A stretch of 64,000 nucleotides of DNA from Chryseobacterium sp. SORGH_AS_0447 (GCF_030818695.1 NZ_JAUTAR010000001.1:3342501-3406500); one strand, 5' to 3'; positions 1 through 11,548 are shown, numbered from the stretch's first letter. Translations and numbers: made by a program. Notes: a model not told the origin generated them from the letters alone.

Positions 1-106
1 ATGGAATGAGGGGCATAAAAGATGATTGCTGGCAATTGGTTATAAATATTTAAACAAATTATTACTGAAGATAAATTAGCAAACTTCTCTAAAATTTAAT
101 TTCTCT

Positions 107-189
107 TTTGTCATTCCGTAGGAATCCAAGCTCTTTATTAAGAACCTAAAGGCCAAAATGTGCTGGGGATATTCATGCTGAATGACAAA
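107..189. repeat. Short palindrome-ended dispersed repeat
   Basis: An 83-bp stretch bounded by perfect 10-bp terminal inverted repeats, TTTGTCATTC at 107-116 and GAATGACAAA at 180-189. The left end continues as CCGTAGGAATCC. A very similar word, TGTCATTCCGCAGGAATC, occurs near 32453-32470, so this looks like a dispersed repeat. It fills the space downstream of the lipid-kinase-like gene. Nothing gene-like was seen in bases 1-203. Confidence 0.55.
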
Positions 190-203
190 TGCGAGAATAT
201 AAA

Positions 204-1055
204 TCAAATCAAAATATTCAGGCTTGCAGGCTGCACTTTCACATGAACAGGGGATTTTATTTTATTGAACTCTCCGTCTAAGTGCCAGTTTTTTGTATTT
301 ACTTTGAATTCAATTTCAGAAACAGGCAGATACGTAATGTAATCATCTTCCTTTAGCTTTTTGGTAAACATCCTGAAGGCAAAAAGCGGGGAATAGGTCA
401 ACGGAAATTTTTTCACCAGCACCATATCCACCAGGCCGTCACTTTTACTCGCGTGCGGTGCGATGTAAGCATTGTTGCCGAACTGTCGGGTATTAGCAAT
501 ATTCACCATCAGATACTTTCCGTTATACGGCTTGTATTCTTCAGCAAAAAATTTCAATTTGATCGGCTTATAGCTGAAAAAAGTCCTGAGTGAAACTTTA
601 ATATAATTTTTAAATCCTCTGGTCGTTTTCTCGAATTCCTTAACCACCTTGCCATCAAAACCGGTTCCGGACACATTGATGGAAAGCCTGCCGTTCACCG
701 TAAAAGTATCGATCTTCCTTGATTTTCTTGCATTGATTTTATTCAGCAGTTCGCCGAGGTTTTTACTGAACTGTGTTTCGTTGGAAAATCCGTTTCCTGA
801 GCCTGCCGGAAAAATAGCCAGGATCTTTTCGGTACCGATAAGGTTTGCTGCTACGGTTGATATGGTCCCGTCGCCGCCGATGGCTACAAAAATATCCACC
901 TCATCAAAATGGTTCCTGATAAATTCATTGGTTCCTGCAATGGAATCTGAAATAAAGTACAGAGGATCTTTCACCTTCGATTTCAGTTCATTAAGAAACG
1001 GCTGGTAATTTTTTTTCGCCGAAAAAGGATTGATGATGAAAGCTGCTTTTTCCAT
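204..1055 (-). CDS. Diacylglycerol kinase family lipid kinase (YegS/BmrU-like)
   Basis: A cytosolic lipid kinase of the DAGK catalytic family, about 283 residues, which would phosphorylate a lipid such as diacylglycerol. The family signature GGDGT is near residue 60, followed by the glycine-rich FPAGSGNGFSNE segment, both part of the nucleotide site. The C-terminal half has the usual beta-rich substrate-side domain, ending HLDGEF near the tail. I chose the ATG at 1055 (MEKAAFIINP) and not an in-frame ATG at 1094, because the longer start lies inside the terminator of the upstream gene. The true lipid substrate cannot be read from sequence. Confidence 0.85.
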   Translation of the reverse strand: MEKAAFIINPFSAKKNYQPFLNELKSKVKDPLYFISDSIAGTNEFIRNHFDEVDIFVAIGGDGTISTVAANLIGTEKILAIFPAGSGNGFSNETQFSKNLGELLNKINARKSRKIDTFTVNGRLSINVSGTGFDGKVVKEFEKTTRGFKNYIKVSLRTFFSYKPIKLKFFAEEYKPYNGKYLMVNIANTRQFGNNAYIAPHASKSDGLVDMVLVKKFPLTYSPLFAFRMFTKKLKEDDYITYLPVSEIEFKVNTKNWHLDGEFNKIKSPVHVKVQPASLNILI

Positions 1056-1061
1056 TGGTGC

Positions 1062-1095
1062 AAAAATAAAAAATGCTTCCACATCCGGAAGCATT
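1062..1095 (-). terminator. Rho-independent terminator of the RsiV-like lipoprotein gene
   Basis: Read on the minus strand: AATGCTTCC, a 6-nt loop, GGAAGCATT, then a T-rich run. It sits directly after the stop at 1100 and rules out the longer start of the following kinase gene. Confidence 0.8.
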
Positions 1096-1099
1096 AATA

Positions 1100-1927
1100 T
1101 TAGTTAATTTTCATTCTTTTAGCAAATTCAGGATTTAAAGTTCCTTTCAGATCGGCCCATGAAACGGGAATTGTAATATCCCCCGCTGCAAAAGCCGTAA
1201 TTTCGTATGGGCTGTAATGGAAATACAGGTTTTTATCGTCAAAATAAAAGTTTTCCGTCGCCGGAATCTTATCGACCAACAGCATTTCGGAATTGTTTAC
1301 CTGCCCTCTATTATCGGTCGTTCCACTGTTGATCTTATTGATATTTTTCATCAGAAGCGCTTCCAAATTACTGGCAGGCATGGACGTAATATCTTTAAGC
1401 TCTACTTTTTTGTTGTTATTTAGATCAAAAACTCTTTCTGAATATCCGTAATTATCATGGGCGCCTCCCTGGTATGATCCCCAGGTATATTCAATATGCA
1501 GGTAACCGTTCATGTTTGATTTCATATCCATTCCGGTATCAGAGTACCATTCCTGAGCAAAGGTAAGATCGGAACCCCATTCTTTAGAGTCTTTCCTGAT
1601 CTGGTTGAAATATTCGTTTTTGCTTTTCTGGAGGTAATTCCGCAGTCCGTTTTCAGAAAAATCAGTGATGCCTTTTCCGGTAAAATAGATGCTGTCCAGT
1701 AAAGTCTTATCCTTCAGCGTCGGGAACACCAGCATTTTTGATGAATATTTAACCGTGAGAGAATCGTTCAGTTTAAGGGAGTCGTTGATCTTCACAGAGT
1801 CGACGGAAAACCTTTCTGTTTCCGAAATTTCCGTACCGGCAGCTGAACCAGCGCTGTTTTCTGTTTTTTTACAGGCGGATACAGCGAATAAGGAAGAAAT
1901 AGCCAGAACGGCAATGGTATTTTTCAT
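1100..1927 (-). CDS. RsiV-like lipoprotein (DUF3298/DUF4163 type)
   Basis: A 275-residue predicted lipoprotein. The N-terminus MKNTIAVLAISSLFAVSAC is a type II signal peptide with a lipobox Cys at residue 19, followed by Lys-Lys. The body resembles the PdaC/RsiV extracytoplasmic fold: an N-terminal DUF4163-like part and a C-terminal DUF3298-like part, with the characteristic WGSYQGGAH segment near residue 150. Family members include the lysozyme-binding anti-sigma factor RsiV, but there is no transmembrane anchor or sigma-factor partner here, so an anti-sigma role is not supported. It is likely a periplasmic or outer-membrane lipoprotein of unknown role, and its gene ends in its own terminator. 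Confidence 0.75.
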   Translation of the reverse strand: MKNTIAVLAISSLFAVSACKKTENSAGSAAGTEISETERFSVDSVKINDSLKLNDSLTVKYSSKMLVFPTLKDKTLLDSIYFTGKGITDFSENGLRNYLQKSKNEYFNQIRKDSKEWGSDLTFAQEWYSDTGMDMKSNMNGYLHIEYTWGSYQGGAHDNYGYSERVFDLNNNKKVELKDITSMPASNLEALLMKNINKINSGTTDNRGQVNNSEMLLVDKIPATENFYFDDKNLYFHYSPYEITAFAAGDITIPVSWADLKGTLNPEFAKRMKIN

Positions 1928-2006
1928 AATTTTTATTTTTCCTTCTTATATGCAAAAACCATTCAAAACTGAATGGTCTTTATGCTTATTTTAAAATTTT
2001 ATATTC

Positions 2007-3941
2007 CTAGGATTTTTTCACCAAACTGATAACCTGGTTTTCCTGCTTCGATGCAACACCCCAGATCTGCTTAAATGCAGGATAGTATTCTTTAGGATAA
2101 TTCGGACTCAATATTTTTGTGGTGGAAATCACTTCAATTTTGTTTCCTTTCTGTTCTGCTACGTAGCTGTATTCAATCTCCTTATCATCCGTAACGATCT
2201 TTTTGCTTTTTGGCATTTCCTCAACCGCATAACCTTCAGGGATTTCAAACACGATCTTTTTTATTTTGGTAAAAGGAGAAATGAAATCGATCAGGTATTT
2301 TCGCTCGTCGGCCTGATCGAATTCGTTGGAGTTTTTATTTAAAAACAACATCGGGTTAATGATCATTTTCTTGCCGATCCTGTCAATTAAATTCTCTGAA
2401 GAAAACTTCATTGTGCTTTCAAAATCTCCGTTTTCTAACACTTTGGAATCGATATCGGTAAAATCAATGGCAAAATTTTCTTTGTACTGCTTTTTATATT
2501 TATCGGCATTATCGTCATAGTTTTCTTTGGCAAACATGGCATATGTACCGGTATCTTTATCCGAATAAGTTCCTGAAATGCTTCCGTCGACATTGATTTT
2601 GGCTTCTGCCGTAAGATACGTAAAGCTGGTCTTCGCATTCACCATAGAAAGCTGTTGTACCTTTTCTTTTGAAATCAGAATCCCATATTGATTCCAGTCT
2701 CTCGGCGGCAACTGATCCATTGAAGACTGTTTTGAAGTTGCATCATACAAATGAAACCCGTCTTTTGTCTGGATTGCTGCAATTACAAAATTCATGTTGT
2801 TTACATTGGGTGATGTAATATTGATGAGTCCGTGGCTTACCGTAGAAATCGTTAACGGATCTGCTTTAATTCCCGCCTCCCGAAGCAGCATCACCAGAAA
2901 AAGATTGATTTCCGCCGCGTTTCCGGTTTTGGTTTCAAGCATTTTTTTGATCCCGTCTTCCACATAGAGCCCTTGATCTTTATTCCAGGTAAAGGTATTT
3001 TTAACGTAATTAAAAATAGCATTTGCCTTTTCGGTTTCATTGGAAATGTTGGAGATCCCTGCCGGCATATTTTCCTTGGCCAATTTTGTTTTCTTCAATT
3101 CACCTCCGAAATCTTCATTCTCATACAGCCTTTCCTTGATCTGTTCCCATGACGAAGAATATAACTTAAGCTCTCTGAAGTTGGTGGAATGCAGCTCAGC
3201 ACTGATTTTCGTCCTGTAATTCCTGTCGTTACTTACAAATTTTTCAGTTTTAAATCCTTTTACATTTTCATATCCGAAGCGGTAGGTTCTATAGTTTGTT
3301 CCGTACATAGTCCTTTCTTCCACTTCGCGATACTTTGGATTCATAGAACCTGTGTAATTTACGCTGTAGGAAATATTGGAAGGGCTGTCCAGTACATATT
3401 CGGTGTATAAAGAGGGCGTATCCGTCTCGATCATAATCTCAGGAATGACGAATAAAAACGGAGAACTTACTTCATATTGATACTCGATAACCGAACCATT
3501 CTTAACATTCGGAAATGCAAATTTGGTGATCGCAACATATTTGCTCTCCTTACTTTTATATTTTGAGCTCTTATCTACTTTGGTGGCAACGGAAGCTCCG
3601 TTTTCAAGATTGTAGGTAAATGCTTTGATTTTAGAAAGGGTTTCCTGATCGCTTCCATTCTGGTACAAAGGGATTTCAAGATTCAGCCAGTCTTCCGCTT
3701 TGTCTTTATCATAGATTTTAATCCTGTAAAAAGCCTGCTTGATGAGATTTCCCGTATTGTTATCAATACTGAAGTGCAGGGATTTGTATAAAATTTCCGC
3801 AGGGGCATTTTCGTCCAGTGTGGACTTTTGCCGGGATAAATCGGCGTCATTAAACTTAGGATACTCAAGAAATGCATGTTTCTGTGCATCAATGAACATA
3901 AAATTCAAGGAGCAGGCAGCAATTAGAAATATTTTTCTCAT
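2007..3941 (-). CDS. DUF3857/transglutaminase-fold protein lacking the catalytic Cys and His
   Basis: A secreted 644-residue protein with signal peptide MRKIFLIAACSLNFMFIDAQ, a DUF3857-like N-terminal domain (about 50-230), a transglutaminase-like core (about 300-410) and a beta-rich C-terminal domain. The position that normally holds GDC reads KTGNAAEINLF, so the nucleophile is absent. The usual His segment reads NNMNFVIAA. The acidic residue of LYDATS is kept. It is therefore probably a non-catalytic paralogue of the next gene upstream. Its ATG lies one base after the stop of that gene (TAACATG), which implies translational coupling. Its substrate is unknown. Confidence 0.8.
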   Translation of the reverse strand: MRKIFLIAACSLNFMFIDAQKHAFLEYPKFNDADLSRQKSTLDENAPAEILYKSLHFSIDNNTGNLIKQAFYRIKIYDKDKAEDWLNLEIPLYQNGSDQETLSKIKAFTYNLENGASVATKVDKSSKYKSKESKYVAITKFAFPNVKNGSVIEYQYEVSSPFLFVIPEIMIETDTPSLYTEYVLDSPSNISYSVNYTGSMNPKYREVEERTMYGTNYRTYRFGYENVKGFKTEKFVSNDRNYRTKISAELHSTNFRELKLYSSSWEQIKERLYENEDFGGELKKTKLAKENMPAGISNISNETEKANAIFNYVKNTFTWNKDQGLYVEDGIKKMLETKTGNAAEINLFLVMLLREAGIKADPLTISTVSHGLINITSPNVNNMNFVIAAIQTKDGFHLYDATSKQSSMDQLPPRDWNQYGILISKEKVQQLSMVNAKTSFTYLTAEAKINVDGSISGTYSDKDTGTYAMFAKENYDDNADKYKKQYKENFAIDFTDIDSKVLENGDFESTMKFSSENLIDRIGKKMIINPMLFLNKNSNEFDQADERKYLIDFISPFTKIKKIVFEIPEGYAVEEMPKSKKIVTDDKEIEYSYVAEQKGNKIEVISTTKILSPNYPKEYYPAFKQIWGVASKQENQVISLVKKS

Positions 3942-3942
3942 G

Positions 3943-5835
3943 TTAAATTTTAGAAATTAAAATTTTTGAATTGTCAATGTTAATAGTTTTCTTTCTGAAA
4001 CTTACGTAATCGTTGTATTTTTCCTTTGGATACAATCCCTTATTAATTCGGATTGTACGGTTTACTTTCAGCTCTTCCCCATTCTTCACAAAGCTCAGTT
4101 TATAAGTTCCGAATTCTGAATTTAACGTAACATTTTCAGGAAGCTCCTCGACTTTATAATTTTTGGGAAGAACAAAACTGATTTCGTATTCGTCTTCAAA
4201 AGACTGTCTTAGTTCAAAAGGCAATACCCTGTTTTCATCTGCTTTATAAACATTATCAGAGTAAATCGGCACGGCTCTGAAAATCATGCTGCTGCCGGCA
4301 TTTTTAGAGTAATTGTTTGCTTTAAAATCAAGATCGAATTTGGCAACGGCGTTATCTTTATCGTTCAGGAAGTTCTTCAGTTCTATTTTTTCAAAATGCA
4401 AGACATCGAGAAGATTTTTTACCGCTTCGTTTCTTTCTTTGGGAGACATGGTTGCCAACACCAGGTTGTTGTCATACTGAATTCCCGTGTAGGCAAAACT
4501 TCCTTCCCCGGAAATGCTGTTGTCTTCATTCAGTTTTACTTTCAGAAGCTGCTTTTCTCTACTCTGCTCTGCGGTATAGACCGGAGTATCAATTAATTCA
4601 ATTCCGTTTTTACGGATGGAAAGCACATTCCGGCCTGTGGTAGAGTAGCTTAAATGATTGAATGCTATCTGCTGTGAAGTGTTTTCCAGCCAGATGTTCC
4701 CTTTTTCCGCAGGAACCATTAGAATAACGTGGTTTCCGCCCATTTTTGGGAAATCCTTATCGAAAGAAACCGGTGAAGAACTGGAATTGATTACCGAATA
4801 ATACGAGGGAATGCCTGCCTCATCCAGCAATGTTTTCATATAATTGGTGAGTCCTTTACAGTCACCATATCCTTTTTTCTGTACTTCATCCGGAAGCATA
4901 GGCTGCCAGCCGCCGATTCCCAGGGCCACAAAAATATATCTTGTTTTAGCCTGCATGTACTGGTACAGCTTTTTTACTTTTTCTTCGGTTGTTCCCTGAA
5001 GATTCAATGCTGCAACTTCCGCTTTGATGGCGGGTGTCGATAAAGAAACGGGCTGCAGGATGCTGTTGTAATACCATGAACCGAAATCGCTCCAGCTGTT
5101 GATGCTCCCCTGTTTGCCTTCCAGATTAAATTTCGTCAGTGCAAAGCTCACTTTCGGCAGAATCTTTACCGGCTGCGGCGATAGAAAAGCATCCTCAATG
5201 GCCGGGACATTTTTGTAAGTATATATTTTTTCTCCTGCATTTTCACTTTCACTCACCGAAGTAAAATTGTATGCGGAAGGATATGTTTTGGTTTTAAGCT
5301 CAATTCCGGATTTATTGATAATCTTCATCTGGGCTTCTTCCAGAGAAACATTAACGGCCCGGAACGGAATAAAATCAGGCATGAAGACCGTATTTCTGTC
5401 ACCCATCTGGTAGGTAAACTCTACGGTATACGGATACTGCGTCGGTGTATAGGATAAAGCCATTACCCGGTTATCCGAATAGAAAGTACCCTGATTGTTG
5501 TTGGCAAAATCCCCGAAATCCGATTTGGAAAACGATTTAATTTTCTTACCCGATTCGTCATAAATATTGACTTTCACATCCGAAATGCTGTTCCCTTTGT
5601 CATACGGAATAAAAATCTGTGCATCGGCATCCCCGTCTTTGGTAAGAACTGTTGTTACCGTGTAAAACTGATATTTTATATCGTCGATTTTATTGATCTG
5701 AACAGTGGTGAAATCTTTCCGGATTACCGCATCGGCATTTTTTTTAAGATTCTCGGGAATTGCAGAAATGGGAAAGCTCTGCGTATGGTAAAGAGAGACG
5801 ATCGAAAGGGCTCCAATACAAAGTATTTTCATCAT
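3943..5835 (-). CDS. DUF3857 and transglutaminase domain protein
   Basis: A secreted 630-residue protein of a large Bacteroidetes family. The signal peptide is MMKILCIGALSIVSLYHTQS, followed by DUF3857 (about 50-220), a transglutaminase-like core (about 270-400) and a C-terminal beta domain. The catalytic Cys is present in KGYGDCKGLTNYM, and a His in GGNHVILMVP. The third position reads IWLENTSQ, an acidic variant of the usual Asp. It is the first gene of a two-gene unit with the degenerate paralogue downstream. Family members are thought to act on proteins or peptides in the periplasm, but no substrate is known. Confidence 0.85.
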   Translation of the reverse strand: MMKILCIGALSIVSLYHTQSFPISAIPENLKKNADAVIRKDFTTVQINKIDDIKYQFYTVTTVLTKDGDADAQIFIPYDKGNSISDVKVNIYDESGKKIKSFSKSDFGDFANNNQGTFYSDNRVMALSYTPTQYPYTVEFTYQMGDRNTVFMPDFIPFRAVNVSLEEAQMKIINKSGIELKTKTYPSAYNFTSVSESENAGEKIYTYKNVPAIEDAFLSPQPVKILPKVSFALTKFNLEGKQGSINSWSDFGSWYYNSILQPVSLSTPAIKAEVAALNLQGTTEEKVKKLYQYMQAKTRYIFVALGIGGWQPMLPDEVQKKGYGDCKGLTNYMKTLLDEAGIPSYYSVINSSSSPVSFDKDFPKMGGNHVILMVPAEKGNIWLENTSQQIAFNHLSYSTTGRNVLSIRKNGIELIDTPVYTAEQSREKQLLKVKLNEDNSISGEGSFAYTGIQYDNNLVLATMSPKERNEAVKNLLDVLHFEKIELKNFLNDKDNAVAKFDLDFKANNYSKNAGSSMIFRAVPIYSDNVYKADENRVLPFELRQSFEDEYEISFVLPKNYKVEELPENVTLNSEFGTYKLSFVKNGEELKVNRTIRINKGLYPKEKYNDYVSFRKKTINIDNSKILISKI

Positions 5836-5921
5836 GGTTATTAAAATTTAGCAAAAATAATCAAATCTGATTATTAATAAAATAATTTTTTACGGTATTA
5901 CAGATAATTCACATTTTGCGA

Positions 5922-5956
5922 TAAAAAAAAAGACTTCATGGCTGAAGTCTTTTTTA
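5922..5956 (-). terminator. Rho-independent terminator of gyrB
   Basis: On the minus strand GACTTCA-GCCA-TGAAGTC is followed by nine T. It lies 20 bases after the gyrB stop, separating gyrB from the DUF3857 pair. Confidence 0.85.
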
Positions 5957-5975
5957 GTATTTGTATCAATTATGA

Positions 5976-7970
<1,995 letters not shown>

Positions 7971-8140
7971 TTATGAAAGTTAAAATGTGTCAAAAAACAG
8001 AGGATTTTTCAGCGAATACCAGAACTTATTCCGCTTAAAAAATATCAAAGTTAAAACCTATTCTTCAAACGGTTGCTGTTGTAAATCATATGGAACTCTT
8101 CTAATTTATACGTACCTTTAATTACTCAAAAATTGAATTC

Positions 8141-9484
8141 ATGGACGACTTTCTAGCAGCACGTGCTCAAATGGCAATGTCACTGGGTTTTCACATCATT
8201 TTTTCCTGTGTCGGCATGGTGATGCCTTTTCTGATGGCCTTTGCCCATTGGAAGTATCTGAAAACAAAAAATGAGGTATATAAAGGGCTTACCAAAGCCT
8301 GGAGCAAAGGGGTTGCCATTCTTTTTGCAACGGGAGCGGTTTCCGGGACGATGCTTTCTTTTGAACTGGGCCTCCTCTGGCCGCAATTCATGAAACACGC
8401 CGGACCGATTTTCGGAATGCCTTTTTCGCTCGAAGGGACCGCATTTTTTATTGAAGCCATTGCTATCGGATTTTTCCTTTACGGATGGGAACGCTTCAAC
8501 AAATGGTTCCACTGGTTCTGCGGGTTTCTCGTCGGGGTAAGCGGGCTGGCTTCGGGAATTCTTGTGGTTGCCGCCAATGCCTGGATGAATTCCCCTGCCG
8601 GATTCGACTATATCAACGGACAATACCTCAACATCGATCCCATTAAAGCCATGTTTAATGATGCCTGGTTTTCACAGGCTTTACATATGACCGTAGCTGC
8701 CTTCTGTGCAACCGGATTTGCCGTTGCAGGAGTACATGCTTTTCTGATCTTAAGAAAAAAGAATGTTGAATTTCATACCAAAGCATTTAAGATTGCTGCA
8801 GGTTTTGCGCTGATCGGAGCCTTCGGAGCACCTCTCACCGGTGATACGGCAGCTAAATCGGTGGCGGAAAGACAACCGATCAAACTCGCAGCGATGGAGG
8901 CGCATTTTGAAACGGAAAAAGGGGCAGCCTTCGTGATCGGCGGTATTCCTGATGAAAAAAAAGAAGAAATAAAATACGCCATCAAAATTCCGAAATTACT
9001 GAGCTTCCTGGTAAGCAGCGATTTTAATTCGGAAGTAAAAGGGCTTAAAGATTTTCCCAGAGATGAGTGGCCTCCAATAGCCGTCGTTCATTATGCCTTC
9101 CAGACCATGATTTTCTTTGGAGTGATCATGATTATTATTGGAGCCATCTACCTGTATGCTTCGTTTTTCAAAAAGGAATGGCTTACCAAAAGATGGCTGC
9201 TGAAAACATTTTTAATTGCTACCCCTTTCGGATATATCGCACTGGAAGCCGGCTGGACGGTAACGGAAGTCGGACGGCAACCGTGGATTATTTACGGAAT
9301 CATGCGTACCGCGGAGGCCGTAACGCCAATGCCGGGCATACAGTATTCGTTTTATTTCTTTACCGCAGTTTTTGCATCGCTTTCGATCCTGATGGCCTTT
9401 TTACTGAGCCGCCAGATCAAAATGGTACCGAAATTATATGATCCTACGGATCCTCAGTTTAATCCTAAAAGCAAAGAATCATGA
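8141..9484 (+). CDS. cydA: Cytochrome bd ubiquinol oxidase subunit I
   Basis: The heme-bearing subunit of cytochrome bd oxidase, a multi-helix inner-membrane protein that oxidises quinol and reduces O2 with high affinity. Visible motifs are the N-terminal His in SLGFHIIFSCVG (heme ligand region), FSLEGTAFFIEAI with the conserved glutamates near residues 100-110, and GRQPW near 385. At 447 residues it is shorter than the E. coli form (about 520), consistent with a short Q-loop (cyanide-insensitive-like) type. The stop overlaps the cydB start by 4 bases (ATGA), so the two are translationally coupled. Confidence 0.95.
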   Translation: MDDFLAARAQMAMSLGFHIIFSCVGMVMPFLMAFAHWKYLKTKNEVYKGLTKAWSKGVAILFATGAVSGTMLSFELGLLWPQFMKHAGPIFGMPFSLEGTAFFIEAIAIGFFLYGWERFNKWFHWFCGFLVGVSGLASGILVVAANAWMNSPAGFDYINGQYLNIDPIKAMFNDAWFSQALHMTVAAFCATGFAVAGVHAFLILRKKNVEFHTKAFKIAAGFALIGAFGAPLTGDTAAKSVAERQPIKLAAMEAHFETEKGAAFVIGGIPDEKKEEIKYAIKIPKLLSFLVSSDFNSEVKGLKDFPRDEWPPIAVVHYAFQTMIFFGVIMIIIGAIYLYASFFKKEWLTKRWLLKTFLIATPFGYIALEAGWTVTEVGRQPWIIYGIMRTAEAVTPMPGIQYSFYFFTAVFASLSILMAFLLSRQIKMVPKLYDPTDPQFNPKSKES

Positions 9485-10527
9485 TTTACGTCGTAATAGG
9501 TTTTCTCTGGCTGTCCATCTGCCTGTATGTTATTCTGGGAGGTGCCGATTTCGGTGCAGGGATTGTGGAGCTGGTTACCAAAAAGAAGAACAGGCCGAAA
9601 ACTCAGGTCATTATGTATGAATCGATTGCGCCGGTCTGGGAAGCCAATCATATGTGGCTGATTATCGCCATCGTTATTCTGTTTGTAGGATTCCCTGAAG
9701 TGTACACTACCCTTTCCACGTACCTTCATATTCCGCTGGTGCTTATGCTGATCGGGATTATTGCAAGGGGAACTTCCTTTACCTTCCGGCATTATGATGC
9801 CGTAAAAGACGAGTGGCAAAAAGTATACACGCAAATTTTCTATTTCTCGAGCCTGCTGACGCCATTCTTTTTGGGACTGATTGCTGCCGCTACGATCTCA
9901 CGTTCCATTCAGCCTAATGCCGATAATTTTCTGGATCTTTATATTTTCAGCTGGCTCAACTGGTTTGGAGTGGCTGTGGGATTGTTTACCATATCGATCT
10001 GTGCCTATCTGGCCTCTATTTTTGCGTTAAGGGAAACCTGCGACCGCATGGAACTGAAACTGATGATTAAAAAGTCCAAGCAGACAATGGTTTTTGTAGT
10101 TATTGCAGGAATTCTGGTCTTTCTGACAGCCTATATTTCCGGAATCCCGCTGGTAATGTGGGTATTTTCAAAACCTTTGGGTATTATGGCCACCACCTTT
10201 GCCACGATCTGCCTGGTTCTGATCCTCAGAGCTATGCATACCGGAAAACTGCTTTCCGTACGTGCACTGGCCGGCTTTCAGGTGATTATGATTCTTGTGG
10301 CGGCTACTTATCAGCACAACCCCAACATTATCCTGTTTGGCAACGGGCAGCATCTGTCGCTTCTGGAGCATGTCGCCGCCCCGAAAACGATTAATGCCTT
10401 AGCATGGGCCTTAATGCTGGGATCTGTCTTTATCCTTCCTTTTCTGTTTTACCTGATGGTTTCTTTCACTAAACAGCGTAGAAAACTGAAGGAAACGGCA
10501 AAACCTGAAACACCGATTAAGCCGTAA
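9481..10527 (+). CDS. cydB: Cytochrome bd ubiquinol oxidase subunit II
   Basis: Subunit II of cytochrome bd oxidase, 348 residues with eight or nine predicted membrane helices. It stabilises CydA and helps form the oxygen and proton paths. The N-terminus (LYVILGGADFGAGIVEL) and the EANHMWLI segment near residue 55 are typical. The ATGA overlap with cydA marks one operon. No CydX-like micro-ORF is visible after the stop; a terminator follows within 16 bases. Confidence 0.95.
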   Translation: MIYVVIGFLWLSICLYVILGGADFGAGIVELVTKKKNRPKTQVIMYESIAPVWEANHMWLIIAIVILFVGFPEVYTTLSTYLHIPLVLMLIGIIARGTSFTFRHYDAVKDEWQKVYTQIFYFSSLLTPFFLGLIAAATISRSIQPNADNFLDLYIFSWLNWFGVAVGLFTISICAYLASIFALRETCDRMELKLMIKKSKQTMVFVVIAGILVFLTAYISGIPLVMWVFSKPLGIMATTFATICLVLILRAMHTGKLLSVRALAGFQVIMILVAATYQHNPNIILFGNGQHLSLLEHVAAPKTINALAWALMLGSVFILPFLFYLMVSFTKQRRKLKETAKPETPIKP

Positions 10528-10542
10528 TAATCTTTTTAAACG

Positions 10543-10578
10543 AAAAACCTCTGTACCATTTTGTTACAGAGGTTTTTT
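10543..10578 (+). terminator. Terminator of cydAB
   Basis: AACCTCTGTA and TACAGAGGTT form a 10-bp stem, followed by a T-run, 16 bases after the cydB stop. Confidence 0.85.
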
Positions 10579-10658
10579 GTTTAGGTCTGATTTAAATTAG
10601 TTCGGTATCAATTTGAAAATTAATTTTAGCAAATCAGGTGTGTTGGAACTCAAATAAG

Positions 10659-10720
10659 TTTTGGCTAAAGCCAATTGAATGCACTAAAAGTGAAGACGGG
10701 CTAAAGCCCGTCCCTATTGA
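10659..10720. repeat. GGCTAAAGCC hairpin repeat, partial copy
   Basis: Contains TTGGCTAAAGCCAA and a hairpin GACGGGCTAAAGCCCGTC, then ends CCTATTGA. The same series (TTTTGGCTAAAGCC, then a GGGCTAAAGCCC hairpin, then CTATTGA) forms the right part of the complete copy at 45854-45988, so this looks like a half-element. It lies 10 bases from the stop of the OmpA-like gene. Confidence 0.65.
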
Positions 10721-10729
10721 AATTTGATT

Positions 10730-11548
10730 TTATTTTTTAAGCAGAACAATCTCAACTCTCCTGTTTTTGCTGAAATCTTCTTCCTTACGTTCGGGATAAA
10801 CAACAGGATTGAGATGTCCCTGCCCGGTTGCTTTTATCCGCGAAGGGCTGATTCCCTGCTGTTCCAGAAACTCCTTGATGGCATTTGCCCTTGTAAAAGA
10901 CAGGTTGAAGGTTTTCAGATCAAGATCCTCACCGTCGAAATTATCATAGTCACAGCAAATATGCCCCTGAAGCTCCACTTCTACGGACGGGTGGTCTTTC
11001 AGAATACCGGCGAGCTGAGCCAGTACTTTATTCCCTTTGGGAAGCCAGATGTGGCGGCCTCCGATAAAGTTGACATCCGGAAGGGAAAAGGTATCTTTCA
11101 CTTTCATTTCTGAAATTTTTTTGCTGAAGAAACTGGCAAATGCTTTTCCTGCTCTGATTTCTCCTGGAGCCATTACCCTGTCAATAAACACATCTACCCT
11201 TCTGTTTTTTCTTCGCAGCTCTTCCGTACTGTTGTCATTGATCTGCTTTTCTTTTCCCAGGCCGGTCACACTTTGCAATTCAATATTTCGGCCGATCTTT
11301 TTCTGCAGGTAAGCACTAACTGCGTGGGCCCGGTTTTCCGATAGTTTTTTATTGTAATCCGAAGTTCCGGAAACATCACAGTTTCCGAATATCCTAAATT
11401 TCAACATTGTATTCAAACGGCTTAGACTATCGAGTTTCTTTTCTGAGTCCCGGCTGAGTCTGGCGCTGTTATAATCAAAATAAACGGAGGTCAGCATCTG
11501 CGCTTTACTGTTCAGACCTAAGAAAATCAATATGATAAGAATTCTCAT
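10730..11548 (-). CDS. Protein with two tandem OmpA-like peptidoglycan-binding domains
   Basis: A 272-residue exported protein (signal MRILIILIFLGLNSKAQ) made of two OmpA C-terminal-like modules. The first (about 20-130) shows VYFDYNSARLSRDSEKKLD and ends RRKNRRVDVFI. The second (about 150-270) shows LPKGNKVLAQLAGIL, ATGQGHLNPVVYP and ends SKNRRVEIVLL. No beta-barrel or lipobox precedes them. Such modules bind diaminopimelate-type peptidoglycan, so it is probably a periplasmic cell-wall-binding protein. It is transcribed alone. The 300-bp spacer upstream (11549-11851) holds only the terminator of the neighbouring gene. Confidence 0.8.
   Translation of the reverse strand: MRILIILIFLGLNSKAQMLTSVYFDYNSARLSRDSEKKLDSLSRLNTMLKFRIFGNCDVSGTSDYNKKLSENRAHAVSAYLQKKIGRNIELQSVTGLGKEKQINDNSTEELRRKNRRVDVFIDRVMAPGEIRAGKAFASFFSKKISEMKVKDTFSLPDVNFIGGRHIWLPKGNKVLAQLAGILKDHPSVEVELQGHICCDYDNFDGEDLDLKTFNLSFTRANAIKEFLEQQGISPSRIKATGQGHLNPVVYPERKEEDFSKNRRVEIVLLKK

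Noticed and set aside
1056..1094. Longer start for the lipid-kinase-like gene
   Set aside because: It overlaps the terminator hairpin of the upstream gene.
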